From the NCBI RefSeq assembly GCF_019429525.1, contig NZ_JAHXZL010000001.1:310001-374000 (forward strand): 64,000 nucleotides of DNA. The letters run 5' to 3'. Below the pieces are notes generated by a model. That model had not been told where the DNA came from. It did no database searches and saw only the letters and a list, made by a program, of their open reading frames with translations. Position 1 is the stretch's first letter. The number at the start of each line of letters is the position of its first letter. Below are positions 43,161 through 51,927 of the stretch, one piece after another. This DNA is from Sphingomonas folli. Lineage in GTDB: Bacteria > Pseudomonadota > Alphaproteobacteria > Sphingomonadales > Sphingomonadaceae. The translations under genes were made by a program, and so were the position numbers.

Positions 43161-43931
43161 TCACACCCCGGCGGCGGCGCGCGCGCTATCGATCGAGAGC
43201 AGCGCGTCGAGCGGGTAATTGGCGCCGTTGACCGTGACGATCGCGCGGCCGTCGAGCATCATCGCCGACGTGATCGTTCCCGCCGCGGCGACCGCGCCGT
43301 TTATCGTCGCGCCGTTGACGTCCTTGGCGACGAGCGACAGCGTGTAATTGCCCTCGGGCGCTCTGCCGCCGAGCGCGCTGGTGCCGTCCCAGTCGATCCG
43401 GCCCTTGCTCGCCGGGCTCGGCGCCATCGTCTTGACGACGAAGCCCTTGGCGTCCTTGATCTCCGCCATCATGGTCGCCGGCACCTGGCTATACTGATAC
43501 GACCAGGTGGCGGGCTTGTCCGCGCTCAATCCGGCGACGGTCGTGTCGAAACGAGCCTCGCGGCCGATATAGGAGGACGCCTGCGCCAGCTCCTGCGAGG
43601 TCAGCTTGGCAAGGATCGTCTTGAGAGTGCCGCTCTGCTGGATCGACTGCTCGGTCTGTGCGAACTGCACCAGCTGGCTGGTGAACTGCGTCGTGTCCAT
43701 CGGGCTGAGCGGATTCTGGTTCTGTATCTGCGACGTGAGCAGTTTCAGGAACATGTTGAAGTCGGCGCTGATCACCGGCTTGTTCTCGCCGGCCGCGGCG
43801 TCGCCGCCACTCTCGGGGGCGGCGCGATCGGCCGCCGCCTTCTGAGTCGCCGTCTTCTGCGCCGCCGCTTTCTGGGCGGCGCTTCTCTCGGCGACGAGGC
43901 CGGTGTCGGACGTGCTGATCGGGGCGGTCAT
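43161..43931 (-). CDS. flgD: Flagellar hook-assembly scaffold
   Basis: 256 residues. It caps the growing hook in the periplasm/exterior and is lost on completion. Family motif FLKLLTSQIQNQNPLSPMD near residue 60, then TQFTSQLVQFAQTEQS. The C-terminal half is the FlgD Ig/tudor-like domain (GNYTLSLVAKDVNG). The N-terminal 45 residues are Ala/Lys-rich with repeats of QKAAAQKTATQK. It follows fliK by 12 bases and is preceded by GAGGAG. Confidence 0.93.
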   Translation of the reverse strand: MTAPISTSDTGLVAERSAAQKAAAQKTATQKAAADRAAPESGGDAAAGENKPVISADFNMFLKLLTSQIQNQNPLSPMDTTQFTSQLVQFAQTEQSIQQSGTLKTILAKLTSQELAQASSYIGREARFDTTVAGLSADKPATWSYQYSQVPATMMAEIKDAKGFVVKTMAPSPASKGRIDWDGTSALGGRAPEGNYTLSLVAKDVNGATINGAVAAAGTITSAMMLDGRAIVTVNGANYPLDALLSIDSARAAAGV

Positions 43932-43943
43932 GGTGGCAACTCC

Positions 43944-45449
43944 TCAGGCGAAGACGTCGATCAGGCCGCTCGCGCGCAGTCGTCGCGGTGGAGACCCGGC
44001 GCTAGGGTGGTCGGAAGCGGGTTCGGCGTGAGCGGCGTGGCGCTGATCGCGCGCTACCGGCGCGTCCCATCGCTGGCCGCTGCCGGACTGCCGCTCCGAG
44101 AAGTGGAAGGACTGCGAGTCCGCGCGCACGCCCGCGTCGGCTAGGGCGCGATGCAGCTGATCGAGGTCGCGGCGCAGCAGGTCGAGCGCGGCGCGATTGT
44201 CGCTCGCCACGATCGCCCGCAGCCCGCCGTCGGGACCGAAGCTCAGCTGGACGTCGATCCGGCCGAGATCGGGCGGATCGAGCCGCAGCGCGACATGGTC
44301 CCGCCCGTCGGCGACGCCGCGCGCGAGCGCCACGCCCGTATCCTGTCCGATCGTGCCGAGGCGCGCGAACGCGCTCATGGCGCCGGACGCGGCCTCATGC
44401 GGCGCGTAGAGCCGTTCGAGATGGTGCAGCGCGGCGGCGTCGGCCTCGCTCCCACCAGCGCGCGCGAGCGACGACGCGGCCGCGGAGGCCGAGGGTACGA
44501 CGGCGCCCGTCGGCACCGGTGTGGCGAACGCCGTGGCCGCGGTGGAGGACAGCGCCAGACCGGCGTGATGCGTGCCCACGCCGTGTGGCATGGTCGCCCC
44601 CGCGGCGGCGACGTGCGTCTTCTCACCCTGCTCGACGCCGTCCGTCGTGTCGGCCGCGTCTAACGGCGACGGTTCGACCCGGGCGGTGCCCGGCCGACCG
44701 GCATGCGCCTTGGGCCTTAGCGGCCCGGCGAGTGAACCGCTCTCCGTGCCGCCCGCTCCGGCCCGCGTGAGTCCATCGGCTCTCTCGGCCTGCGATATGG
44801 TGACGATCGGCGTCATCGCTGCCAGGGCGGCTGACCCGGTGACGTCGGGGTTCGTGGAAGACGTGTCGTCGGTGAGAGGCGCCGGATCGGTCTCCGCCGC
44901 ATCCCCCGGTCCGGCGCGCGGGGCGCCGCGATCGACGTCGCTCGCGATCGCGGCGCGATCATCGTCGGCCACCAGCGTGGTGCCGTCCGTGACGGCGGCG
45001 CCGAGCACCGGACCGCTGCCCAGGCCGATCACCGCGGCGACAGGGGCGATGCGCGATCGGATCGTCGCGTCGGGTGAGGCGGCGGTCGCGTGGGGCGGCG
45101 CGGACGCGGCCGCTGCGGTGGCGTCGGCGTCGGCGTCGATCCTCGCCGCGACCGCCGTGCCCGGGTCGCTGGGCGCCGAGAAGCCCGCGGTGGAAGGGGC
45201 GTCCAGCTCGCGCTGCGTGGTGAGGCGGGATGCGGCCTCGCGGGCATCGACGACGCTCGCGCCCCCGTCGACCGACCTTAGGTCGCGCGACGCCAGCGCC
45301 GCGCGCGCCGCGGGAGCTTCGTCCCCGGAAAGCTCGTCCGCGAGCAACTGACCGAACGGGCCGGAACCATGGCCGTCATCGTCGCTCGAGGCACGCGAGG
45401 GCGGGAACTGGCCAGCGGCCGTGGCGGAATGGACGTCGATCACCGGCAC
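43944..45449 (-). CDS. fliK: Flagellar hook-length control protein
   Basis: 501 residues from a GTG preceded by GGAG. A long, low-complexity Ala/Asp/Thr-rich N-terminal part (about 1-340) is the ruler, followed by the conserved Flg_hook domain: VALRLDPPDLGRIDVQLSFG near residue 395, then RAALDLLRRDLDQLHRALADAG. The tail is His/Ser-rich. It switches export from hook to filament proteins. A CTCCTATAAW-like box lies 34 bases upstream. Confidence 0.88.
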   Translation of the reverse strand: MPVIDVHSATAAGQFPPSRASSDDDGHGSGPFGQLLADELSGDEAPAARAALASRDLRSVDGGASVVDAREAASRLTTQRELDAPSTAGFSAPSDPGTAVAARIDADADATAAAASAPPHATAASPDATIRSRIAPVAAVIGLGSGPVLGAAVTDGTTLVADDDRAAIASDVDRGAPRAGPGDAAETDPAPLTDDTSSTNPDVTGSAALAAMTPIVTISQAERADGLTRAGAGGTESGSLAGPLRPKAHAGRPGTARVEPSPLDAADTTDGVEQGEKTHVAAAGATMPHGVGTHHAGLALSSTAATAFATPVPTGAVVPSASAAASSLARAGGSEADAAALHHLERLYAPHEAASGAMSAFARLGTIGQDTGVALARGVADGRDHVALRLDPPDLGRIDVQLSFGPDGGLRAIVASDNRAALDLLRRDLDQLHRALADAGVRADSQSFHFSERQSGSGQRWDAPVARDQRHAAHAEPASDHPSAGSPPRRLRASGLIDVFA

Positions 45450-45482
45450 GCTGACTCCACGATCAAAGCTAGAGGTGAACCC

Positions 45483-45492
45483 ATCATAGGAC
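45483..45492 (-). promoter_or_regulatory. Flagellar box upstream of fliK
   Basis: Minus strand GTCCTATGAT, 34 bases before the fliK start. It matches the CTCCTATAAW box of four other flagellar units except G at one position. Confidence 0.4.
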
Positions 45493-45501
45493 GCCGCCCG
45501 C

Positions 45502-47610
45502 TCACGCCGCGGCGGCGGTGGCGGAATCCTCGTCGAGCGTTCCCAGCGCCCGCACGCGCGCGCGCGGGTGGATCTCGCCCTGCGACAACACCACCGTGGC
45601 GGGGCGCGCGCGCTCGATCACCGAGCGGACGAAGGGGCGCAGCGCCGGGCTGGTGAGCAGGCACGGTATCTCGCCGCGCTCGGCCCAGCGATCGAGCGCG
45701 CGCCCGACCGAGCCGATGAAACGCTGTACCAGGTCGGGCGCCAGCGCCAGTTGGCGCTCGTCGCCCTGGCCGACGATCGCCTCGGAGAAGACCTCGTCCC
45801 ATTCCGCACCGAGCAGCAGGACCGGGATCGCACCGTCGCGTGCGTGCTGCGCCGAGATCTGGCGCGCCAGTCGCGCGCGCACGTGCTCGGCGATGAAGCG
45901 GATCGATTGGGTGAAGCTCACCGCCTCCGCGATCCCCTCGAGGATCGTCGGTATGTCGCGGATCGAGATCTCCTCTGCCAGCAAGGTCTGCAGCACCCGC
46001 TGCACCGCGGATACGGTGATCTTCGACGGGATGATCTCGGCGACCAGCTTCTCGACGTCGCGGTGCACCTCGGTCAGCAGTTTCTGCGTCTCGGTATAGG
46101 TGAGCAGGTCGGGCAGATTCGCCTTCACCACCTCGGTGAGATGGGTCGTCACCACCGTGCCGCAGGTCACCGTGGTGAGGCCGCGGAGCGCCGCCTCGTC
46201 GCGCAGGCCGCGGTCGATCCACAGCGCCGGCAGGCCGAACACCGGCTCGCGCGCCGACTCACCGGCGAGGCCGAGCGGCGCGCCGCCGGGATTGATCACC
46301 AGCAGCTTGTCGATCCGGATCTCGCCGCGCGCCGCCTCCGTGCCGCGCACGAAGACGAGATATTGGTGCGGCGGCAGCGTCATATTGTCGAGGATGCGGA
46401 CCGCGGGCAGCACGAAGCCATAGTCGGCGGCGAGCTGGCGCCGCAGCGCGCGGACCTGGTCGTCGAGGCGCGGCTCGCTGTTCGAATCGTTGATCAGCGG
46501 CAGCAGCGCGTAGCCCAGTTCGATCCGCACCGCGTCGATCGCGAGTGTCTCGGCGATCGGCTCGGCGGCCTCGGCCGCGCTTTTCTCCGCCTCGATGATC
46601 GAGACCGCGAGTTCGTCGGCGCGGCGACGCGCGGCGACCTGGCCGAGCGACCAGCTCAGCCAGCCGCAGCCGGCCGCGAGCAGCGCGAAGGGCACGAAGG
46701 GCAGGCCCGGCGCGATCGCGAGCGCGGCGAGCAGCGCGGCCACGATCGCGAACGCCTGCGGATAGCGGCCGAGCTGCTCGCTCAGCGCCATCCCGGTCTT
46801 ACCGCGCGCGCCACCCTTGGACACGAGCAGGCCCGCCGCGGTGGAGACGATCAGCGCGGGGATCTGGCTGACCAGCCCCTCGCCCGCGGTGAGGATCGTG
46901 TAGGTGCGGAACGCCTCGCCGAACGGCAGGCCGTGCAGCACGACGCCGATCGTCAGCCCCACCAGGATGTTGATCCCGGTGATGACGACGCTGGCGATCG
47001 CGTCGCCCTTCACGAACTTGGAGGCGCCGTCCATCGCGCCGTAGAAGCCGCTCTCCGCCTCCAGCTCGGCGCGCTTGGCGCGCGCCTGCTCCTCGGTGAT
47101 CATGCCGGCGGAGAGGTCGGCGTCGATCGCCATCTGCTTGCCGGGCATCGCGTCGAGGCTGAAGCGCGCGCCGACCTCGGCGATGCGCCCCGCGCCCTTG
47201 GTGATGACGACGAAGTTGATGACGATGAGGATCAGGAAGATGGTGAGGCCGATGATCGTCTCGCCGCCCATCAGGAACTCGCCGAACGCCCCGATCACAC
47301 CGCCCGCGGCGCGATGCCCCTCGTGGCCATGGCCCAGGATCAGGCGGGTCGAGGCGAGATTGAGCCCGAGCCGCAGCATCGTCACGATCAGCAGGATCGT
47401 GGGGAAGCTCGAGAGCTGCAGCGGGTTCTCGATGAACAGCGCGGTCATCAGGATCAGCACCGACACCGTGATCGACGTGGCGAGCCCGAAGTCGAGCAGC
47501 CACGCCGGCATCGGCAGCACCAGCATGGCGATGATCGCGGCGACGCCGAGCGCGAGGCCCAGGTCGCGGGTCTCGGCGATGCCGCCGAGCAGCTGACGCA
47601 GCCGGTTCAC
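45502..47610 (-). CDS. flhA: Flagellar export gate protein
   Basis: 702 residues. The N-terminal half has about eight membrane segments (from LGVAAIIAMLVLPMPAWLLD onward). It also has the FHIPEP-type stretch GARFSLDAMPGKQMAIDADL near 150, with the conserved cytoplasmic loop after it. The C-terminal cytoplasmic domain (about 350-702) docks chaperone-substrate complexes. The GTG start overlaps the stop of the Fis-like gene in a GTGA. Confidence 0.95.
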   Translation of the reverse strand: MNRLRQLLGGIAETRDLGLALGVAAIIAMLVLPMPAWLLDFGLATSITVSVLILMTALFIENPLQLSSFPTILLIVTMLRLGLNLASTRLILGHGHEGHRAAGGVIGAFGEFLMGGETIIGLTIFLILIVINFVVITKGAGRIAEVGARFSLDAMPGKQMAIDADLSAGMITEEQARAKRAELEAESGFYGAMDGASKFVKGDAIASVVITGINILVGLTIGVVLHGLPFGEAFRTYTILTAGEGLVSQIPALIVSTAAGLLVSKGGARGKTGMALSEQLGRYPQAFAIVAALLAALAIAPGLPFVPFALLAAGCGWLSWSLGQVAARRRADELAVSIIEAEKSAAEAAEPIAETLAIDAVRIELGYALLPLINDSNSEPRLDDQVRALRRQLAADYGFVLPAVRILDNMTLPPHQYLVFVRGTEAARGEIRIDKLLVINPGGAPLGLAGESAREPVFGLPALWIDRGLRDEAALRGLTTVTCGTVVTTHLTEVVKANLPDLLTYTETQKLLTEVHRDVEKLVAEIIPSKITVSAVQRVLQTLLAEEISIRDIPTILEGIAEAVSFTQSIRFIAEHVRARLARQISAQHARDGAIPVLLLGAEWDEVFSEAIVGQGDERQLALAPDLVQRFIGSVGRALDRWAERGEIPCLLTSPALRPFVRSVIERARPATVVLSQGEIHPRARVRALGTLDEDSATAAAA

Positions 47611-48038
47611 AGGCAGGCCCGCTGCGCGGGCGAGAGGGCGGGAGGAGTCACGGCAACACCCTCGTCGATCAGCGCGCGCAGCTTGTTGCGCATGGTGCGC
47701 ACGGAGATGCCGAGCATCTGCGCGGCATAGGTGCGGTTGCCCTGGCAGAAGCCGAGCGTGCCGAGCAGCAGCTCGCGCTCGACCTCGGCGAGGCGGCGGC
47801 CGACCAGCGGCAGGATCTCGCCCGCGGCGGCCGCGCCGCCCTCGGCCTCGTCCGGCGCCGGGCGCAGCGCGATCAGCAGCGGCGAATGGCGCGCGATCTG
47901 CGCCAGCAGCGCGCCGTCGACCCGCCGCAGCGCGTAGCTCGCGTGCTGCGCGCGCGCCAGCGAGCGCGCCAGCCGCAGCACCGCCCGCCGTCCGCCCAGC
48001 AGGAACAACTCGTCGTCATCGTCGCCCCCGTCACGCAT
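47607..48038 (-). CDS. Fis-type HTH protein, FlbD-like C-terminal domain only
   Basis: 143 residues. The C-terminal 45 residues form a Fis helix-turn-helix (EVERELLLGTLGFCQGNRTYAAQMLGISVRTM is split across 93-124), as in the DNA-binding end of FlbD/NtrC activators. The AAA+ ATPase and receiver domains of those proteins are absent; the first 90 residues are Ala/Arg-rich without a recognisable fold. It lies between fliN (TGATG overlap) and flhA (GTGA overlap), so it is probably a flagellar regulator. Confidence 0.75.
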   Translation of the reverse strand: MRDGGDDDDELFLLGGRRAVLRLARSLARAQHASYALRRVDGALLAQIARHSPLLIALRPAPDEAEGGAAAAGEILPLVGRRLAEVERELLLGTLGFCQGNRTYAAQMLGISVRTMRNKLRALIDEGVAVTPPALSPAQRACL

Positions 48039-48370
48039 CAGCCGTCCTGTCGGACGATCTCGGTCAGCGTCACGCCGAGCGCGTTGTCGACCAGGACGAC
48101 CTCGCCGCGCGCGACGAGCCGGTTGTTGACGAACAGGTCGACCGGCTCGCCGGCGCGGCGGTCGAGCGGGAGCACGTCGCCGGGGCGGAGCCGCAGCAGC
48201 CGGTGCAGCTCCATGCGCGAGCGGCCGAGCACCGCGCGCAGCTTCACGGGCACGTTCATCACGGCCTGCAGGCTGTCGGCGTTGGGCGGCGTGTCGATCG
48301 CGGCGGGGGCGGGGGGCGGGGGCGGCGCGGTCTCGGCGCCGGCGGCGGGCTGTTCCATCGTGCTGTCCAT
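48038..48370 (-). CDS. fliN: Flagellar motor switch protein FliN
   Basis: 110 residues; the ATG at 48370 is preferred because GAGGAA lies 6 bases before it (a GTG at 48376 is the alternative). It has a single SpoA/C-ring domain: VMNVPVKLRAVLGRSRM near residue 37, then GDVLPLDRRAGEPVDLFVNN and LVARGEVVLVD. A Pro-rich N-terminus precedes it. It forms the base of the C-ring with FliM, which is not in this window. It ends on the start of the Fis-like gene. Confidence 0.93.
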   Translation of the reverse strand: MDSTMEQPAAGAETAPPPPPAPAAIDTPPNADSLQAVMNVPVKLRAVLGRSRMELHRLLRLRPGDVLPLDRRAGEPVDLFVNNRLVARGEVVLVDNALGVTLTEIVRQDG

Positions 48371-48380
48371 CGTCACTTCC

Positions 48381-49982
48381 TCACGCGTTCATCCACTGCC
48401 GCACCACCGCGGCCGACTCTGCCGGGCTGGCGGCGATCGCCGCGCCGATCCGCTGCAGCGCCGACAGGCGAACCTTGCCGTCGACCTGCGCCAGCGCGAT
48501 CTCCTGATCGAGCAGCGCGAGCTCACTCGACGCCTCGCCCTCCGGCCCCTCGAGCTGCGGCGTGGCCGACGCCTCGCCGGTGAGCGCCGGCTGTGCGGCG
48601 GTGACCGGCTGCGGCGGCAGGATCGCCACGTCGCGCTCGGGCGCCGGGCGCAGCTGGCGCCGCAGCAGCCACGCGCCACCGAGCAGCGCCGCACCGATGA
48701 TCAGCCACTTGGCTATGTCCAACCACTCGGCGCCGGTCAGTCCGAGCGTGCGACCGTCGCCGGTGCCGTCGTCTAGCCCGTCGGCCGCGAAGGCCATGTT
48801 CTCGACCACCACGCTGTCGCCGCGGCCGGCATCATAGCCCACCGCATTCTCGACCAGCCGCGTCAGTCGCTGGACCTGGCCGGCGTTCATGCCCTTGGCA
48901 CTGCCGTCGACCATCACCGCCACCGAGAGCCGCTCGATCCTGCCCGGCGCGCTGACGCTCACCGTCTGCGTCCGGCTGTTCTGATAGGTGGTGTCCTCGG
49001 AATTCTCCGCCTTGGCGGCACGCTGCGTCTCGGCGCCGCTGCCGTTGATCGGTGCCTGGCTGTCGGGCAGCTGCGCCGAGACGGTGGCGCCCTCCGCGCC
49101 TGCGGTCACCGCGTTGCTCTGGTCGTTGGTCTCCACCGTGACCTGGCGCTGCACCACCTGCGTGTCGGGATCGTAGCGCTCCGCCTCCTCGCGCTTCTGG
49201 TCGCGGTCGAGCGTCGCCGCCACCTCGGCGCGCACCTTGCCATGGCCGACGATCGGCTCGAGCAGCGACTCGACCTGACCGCGCAGACGGCTCTCCAGCG
49301 CCTGCTGCTGGCCGTCGAGATCGCCGCCCGCGCCGCTGCCCTCCTCGCCCGCGCGCGCGAGCAGCGCGCCGGTCTGGTCGATCACCGACACGGAAGCGGG
49401 CGCGAGTTCGGGCACCGACGAGGCCACCAGGTAGCGGATCGACTGCACCGCCTCGCCCGGGAGGCGACCGGCGGTGCGCAACGTCACCGCCGCGCTCGCC
49501 TTGCGCTCCTGGGTCGAGAACAGCTCGCGCTCGGGCATCACGAGGTGCACCCGCGCCGCGCTGACATGGTCCAGGCTCTGGATCGACTTGGCGAGTTCGC
49601 CCTCGATCGCGCGGGTCTCGTTGATGCGGGCGCGCGACGAGGACACGCCGAACGGTTCCTCGGTGTCGAGCACCTCATAGCCGATCTTGCCGCCCAGTCG
49701 CTCCGACGCCAGCGACATGCGCAGGTCGGGCAGTCGGTCCACCGGCGCCAGGATCGCGCGCCCGTCCGAGGAGAGTTCGAAGGGGACGTTCTGTGCCTTG
49801 AGCTTGTCGGAGATCGCGGCCGCCGCGCTGGGGTCCAGGTCGGTGTAGAGGAAGCCCATCGGGCCGTGCGACCCGCGCACCGCGAGCACCGCCAGCGTGA
49901 CCAGCAGCGCCGCGGCGACCGCGCCCATCAGCATCATGCGTCGCGAACCGAGTTGCGCGATCAGAGAACGTAGCTCTTTCAT
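48381..49982 (-). CDS. fliF: Flagellar MS-ring protein
   Basis: 533 residues. Membrane segments at about 18-37 and about 430-450 flank the periplasmic ring-building region; GFLYTDLDPSAAAAISDKLK and RVHLVMPERELFSTQERKAS are family stretches. The C-terminal LSALQRIGAAIAASPAESAA and VVRQWMNA correspond to the FliG-binding tail. A flagellar box lies 71 bases upstream, just past the fliH stop. Gene order fliG-fliH-fliF here is the reverse of the usual fliF-fliG-fliH. Confidence 0.95.
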   Translation of the reverse strand: MKELRSLIAQLGSRRMMLMGAVAAALLVTLAVLAVRGSHGPMGFLYTDLDPSAAAAISDKLKAQNVPFELSSDGRAILAPVDRLPDLRMSLASERLGGKIGYEVLDTEEPFGVSSSRARINETRAIEGELAKSIQSLDHVSAARVHLVMPERELFSTQERKASAAVTLRTAGRLPGEAVQSIRYLVASSVPELAPASVSVIDQTGALLARAGEEGSGAGGDLDGQQQALESRLRGQVESLLEPIVGHGKVRAEVAATLDRDQKREEAERYDPDTQVVQRQVTVETNDQSNAVTAGAEGATVSAQLPDSQAPINGSGAETQRAAKAENSEDTTYQNSRTQTVSVSAPGRIERLSVAVMVDGSAKGMNAGQVQRLTRLVENAVGYDAGRGDSVVVENMAFAADGLDDGTGDGRTLGLTGAEWLDIAKWLIIGAALLGGAWLLRRQLRPAPERDVAILPPQPVTAAQPALTGEASATPQLEGPEGEASSELALLDQEIALAQVDGKVRLSALQRIGAAIAASPAESAAVVRQWMNA

Positions 49983-50052
49983 CGGGGCAGGCGAGCCTCA
50001 TGGCTGGGAACGGAGGATCTGTGTCACCTCGCCCGCGGGAGAGGTCGTCCGC

Positions 50053-50063
50053 ATTATAGGCGG
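50053..50063 (-). promoter_or_regulatory. Flagellar box upstream of fliF
   Basis: Minus strand CCGCCTATAAT, immediately after the fliH stop and 71 bases before fliF. It shares CCTATAAT with the boxes at flgE, flbT and fliG. Confidence 0.4.
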
Positions 50064-50777
50064 TCAGCCGAGCGCCGGATCGCGCGCGTCGTCTTCTTTG
50101 GCCGGATCCGCCGCGGCGCGGTCGTCGCGCGCGGTCGGCGCGATGGTGGCGAGCGCCGGCGCCAGCTCGGCGCTCAGCGCCGCGCGACGCGCGGCCGCGT
50201 CGATCGCCAGCCCGCCGCGCCGCCAGTCGACCATGCCGTCGCCCGGTGTCACCTCGTCGTCGGGCACGATCTCGACGTGAATACCGCGGGTCAGCGCGCG
50301 CGGGCGTTCCGCCAGCCACAGGTCGAGCGCGGGCGCGAGCGAGGGATTGACCCGGATCGCCAGCGCGGTGGCGCGCTCGGTGTCGCGGAGCACGCGCTCG
50401 ACCGCCGTCGTCACCGCCGCGAGCGGCCAGGTCACCGCGACCTCGCCCGCGAGGAGATCCGCCGCCGCGAGCGCGAGCTCGGCCGCGTCGCGGGTGAGGT
50501 CGGCGACCCGCTCGTCGATCCGGTGCTCGATGGTCTCGAGCTGGTGGCGAAGCGCGTCCAACGCCGCCCGCAGCGCCGCCGACACCTCGGCGCGGCCCTC
50601 GTCGCGCCCCCGGTCGAGCGCGGCCTCGCGCGCCTCGGTGAGTTCGGTCGCATGGGCCGTCGCCTGCGCGTCCAGCTCGGTCTCGAGCGCGCCGACGCGC
50701 TCCAGCAGCGCGTCGAGCGAGGGTGGGGCGACGATGGTGTCGAAGCGCGGGCCGAAGTCGAACGGCTGGATGTTCAT
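50064..50777 (-). CDS. fliH: FliH-like flagellar export regulator
   Basis: 237 residues. N-terminal NIQPFDFGPRF, then a long Glu/Ala/Arg helix (about 25-100, ALETELDAQATAHATELTEA and on) and a C-terminal domain with VAVTWPLAAVTTAVERVL and RVNPSLAPALDLWL like FliH/YscL proteins. These bind and restrain the FliI ATPase. It lies 21 bases after fliG. Sequence in this family is weakly conserved, so the call rests partly on location. Confidence 0.78.
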   Translation of the reverse strand: MNIQPFDFGPRFDTIVAPPSLDALLERVGALETELDAQATAHATELTEAREAALDRGRDEGRAEVSAALRAALDALRHQLETIEHRIDERVADLTRDAAELALAAADLLAGEVAVTWPLAAVTTAVERVLRDTERATALAIRVNPSLAPALDLWLAERPRALTRGIHVEIVPDDEVTPGDGMVDWRRGGLAIDAAARRAALSAELAPALATIAPTARDDRAAADPAKEDDARDPALG

Positions 50778-50798
50778 GGCGATGTCCCCGGCAACCGA

Positions 50799-51833
50799 TC
50801 AGTAGATCACCGTGTCGTCGCTCTTGGCGTCGAACAGCACGATCTCGCCGCGGTCGGCGAGCGACTTGGCGAGGCGGACGAGATTGGCCTGCGCCTTCTC
50901 GCAGTCGCGCGCGCGCACCGGACCCATCGCCAGGATGTCCTCCTGCAGCATCTTGGCGGCGCGCAGGCTCAGCGCGGCGTAGAACACCTCGCGCGTCGCC
51001 TCGGGCGCGGCCTTGAGCGCGAGCGCGAGGTCGCGCTTGTTGCTCTCGCGCACCAGCACCTGGACCGCCTCGGGCAGCAGCCGTGCGAGGTCCTCGAAGG
51101 TGAACATCAGCTCGCGGATCCGCTCGGCCGACTCCGGCGCGCGCGCGTCCAGCTCGGACAGCAGGCGCTCCTCCGTGCTGCGGTCGAGCGCGTTGAACAC
51201 CTCCGCCATCGCCTCATGGGGGTCGCGCCGCTGCGCCCGCGCCAGGTTCGACATGAACTCGCCGCGCAGCGTCTGCTCGACCTGCTGGATCACGTCCTTC
51301 TGCACGTTCTCCATGCGCAGCATGCGCATCACCACGTCGGTGGCGAACTCGGGGGGCAGTGCCCCGAGGACGCGCGCGGCGTGGTCGGGGCGCAGCTTGT
51401 GCAGGATCACCGCGACCGTCTGCGGATATTCGTTCTTGAGATAGGAGGCGAGCACCGTCTCGCTGACGTTGGACAGCTTGTCCCACATCGTACGCCCGGC
51501 GGGTCCGCGAATGTCCTCCATGATCTCGTTGAGCTGATCCGACGGCAGCACGCCGCGCAGCAGCCGCTCGACGCTCTCGAACGAACCGTGCATCGTCGCC
51601 ATGCCCGAGACCTCGGCGAGGAAGACCCGGAGCAGATGCTCGATCACGCTGGCGGGCACGCGGCCGAGCTGCGCGATCTCACCCGACAGCTCCTTGATCT
51701 CGTCGGTCGTCAGCTGCTCCCAGATCGGCCCGCCGTGCTCCTGACCGAGGGCCAGCATCAGCGCCGCGGCGCGCTGCGGGCCGGTGTAGCGGCTCACGCT
51801 CGCGGGCTCGGCGAGCTGGGCGGTGGCGGTCAT
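50799..51833 (-). CDS. fliG: Flagellar motor switch protein FliG
   Basis: 344 residues from the ATG at 51833. ARM-like repeats: GPQRAAALMLALGQEHGGPIW near residue 18, EYPQTVAVILHKLRPDHAARV near 125, and a C-terminal torque domain with FEDLARLLPEAVQVLVRE and ALKAAPEATREVFYAALSLRAA. Charged residues of the torque helix (ESNKRDLALALK) are present. It forms the upper C-ring and contacts the stator. First gene of the fliG-fliH unit, divergent from flaEY. Confidence 0.96.
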   Translation of the reverse strand: MTATAQLAEPASVSRYTGPQRAAALMLALGQEHGGPIWEQLTTDEIKELSGEIAQLGRVPASVIEHLLRVFLAEVSGMATMHGSFESVERLLRGVLPSDQLNEIMEDIRGPAGRTMWDKLSNVSETVLASYLKNEYPQTVAVILHKLRPDHAARVLGALPPEFATDVVMRMLRMENVQKDVIQQVEQTLRGEFMSNLARAQRRDPHEAMAEVFNALDRSTEERLLSELDARAPESAERIRELMFTFEDLARLLPEAVQVLVRESNKRDLALALKAAPEATREVFYAALSLRAAKMLQEDILAMGPVRARDCEKAQANLVRLAKSLADRGEIVLFDAKSDDTVIY

Positions 51834-51888
51834 GCGGCAGGTCTCCAAAAAGACGGTGGCCGGCGCCCAGCGGACGCGCGTCTCGCCT

Positions 51889-51899
51889 ATTTATAGGAG
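51889..51899 (-). promoter_or_regulatory. Flagellar box upstream of fliG
   Basis: Minus strand CTCCTATAAAT, 56 bases before fliG. The surrounding CCTATTTATAGG is nearly symmetric, so it could also serve flaEY, which starts 29 bases away on plus. Confidence 0.4.
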
Positions 51900-51927
51900 T
51901 AGCAAGTCGAGCGAACGCGAGGACGTC

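Noticed and set aside
42094..43164. 356-residue minus ORF in the gene-free stretch
   Set aside because: Arg/Ser/Pro-rich chance frame, crosses the lipoprotein gene, no ribosome-binding site.
45568..47730. Plus-strand 720-residue ORF opposite flhA
   Set aside because: Antisense shadow with His/Asp/Gln-rich composition; flhA is clear.
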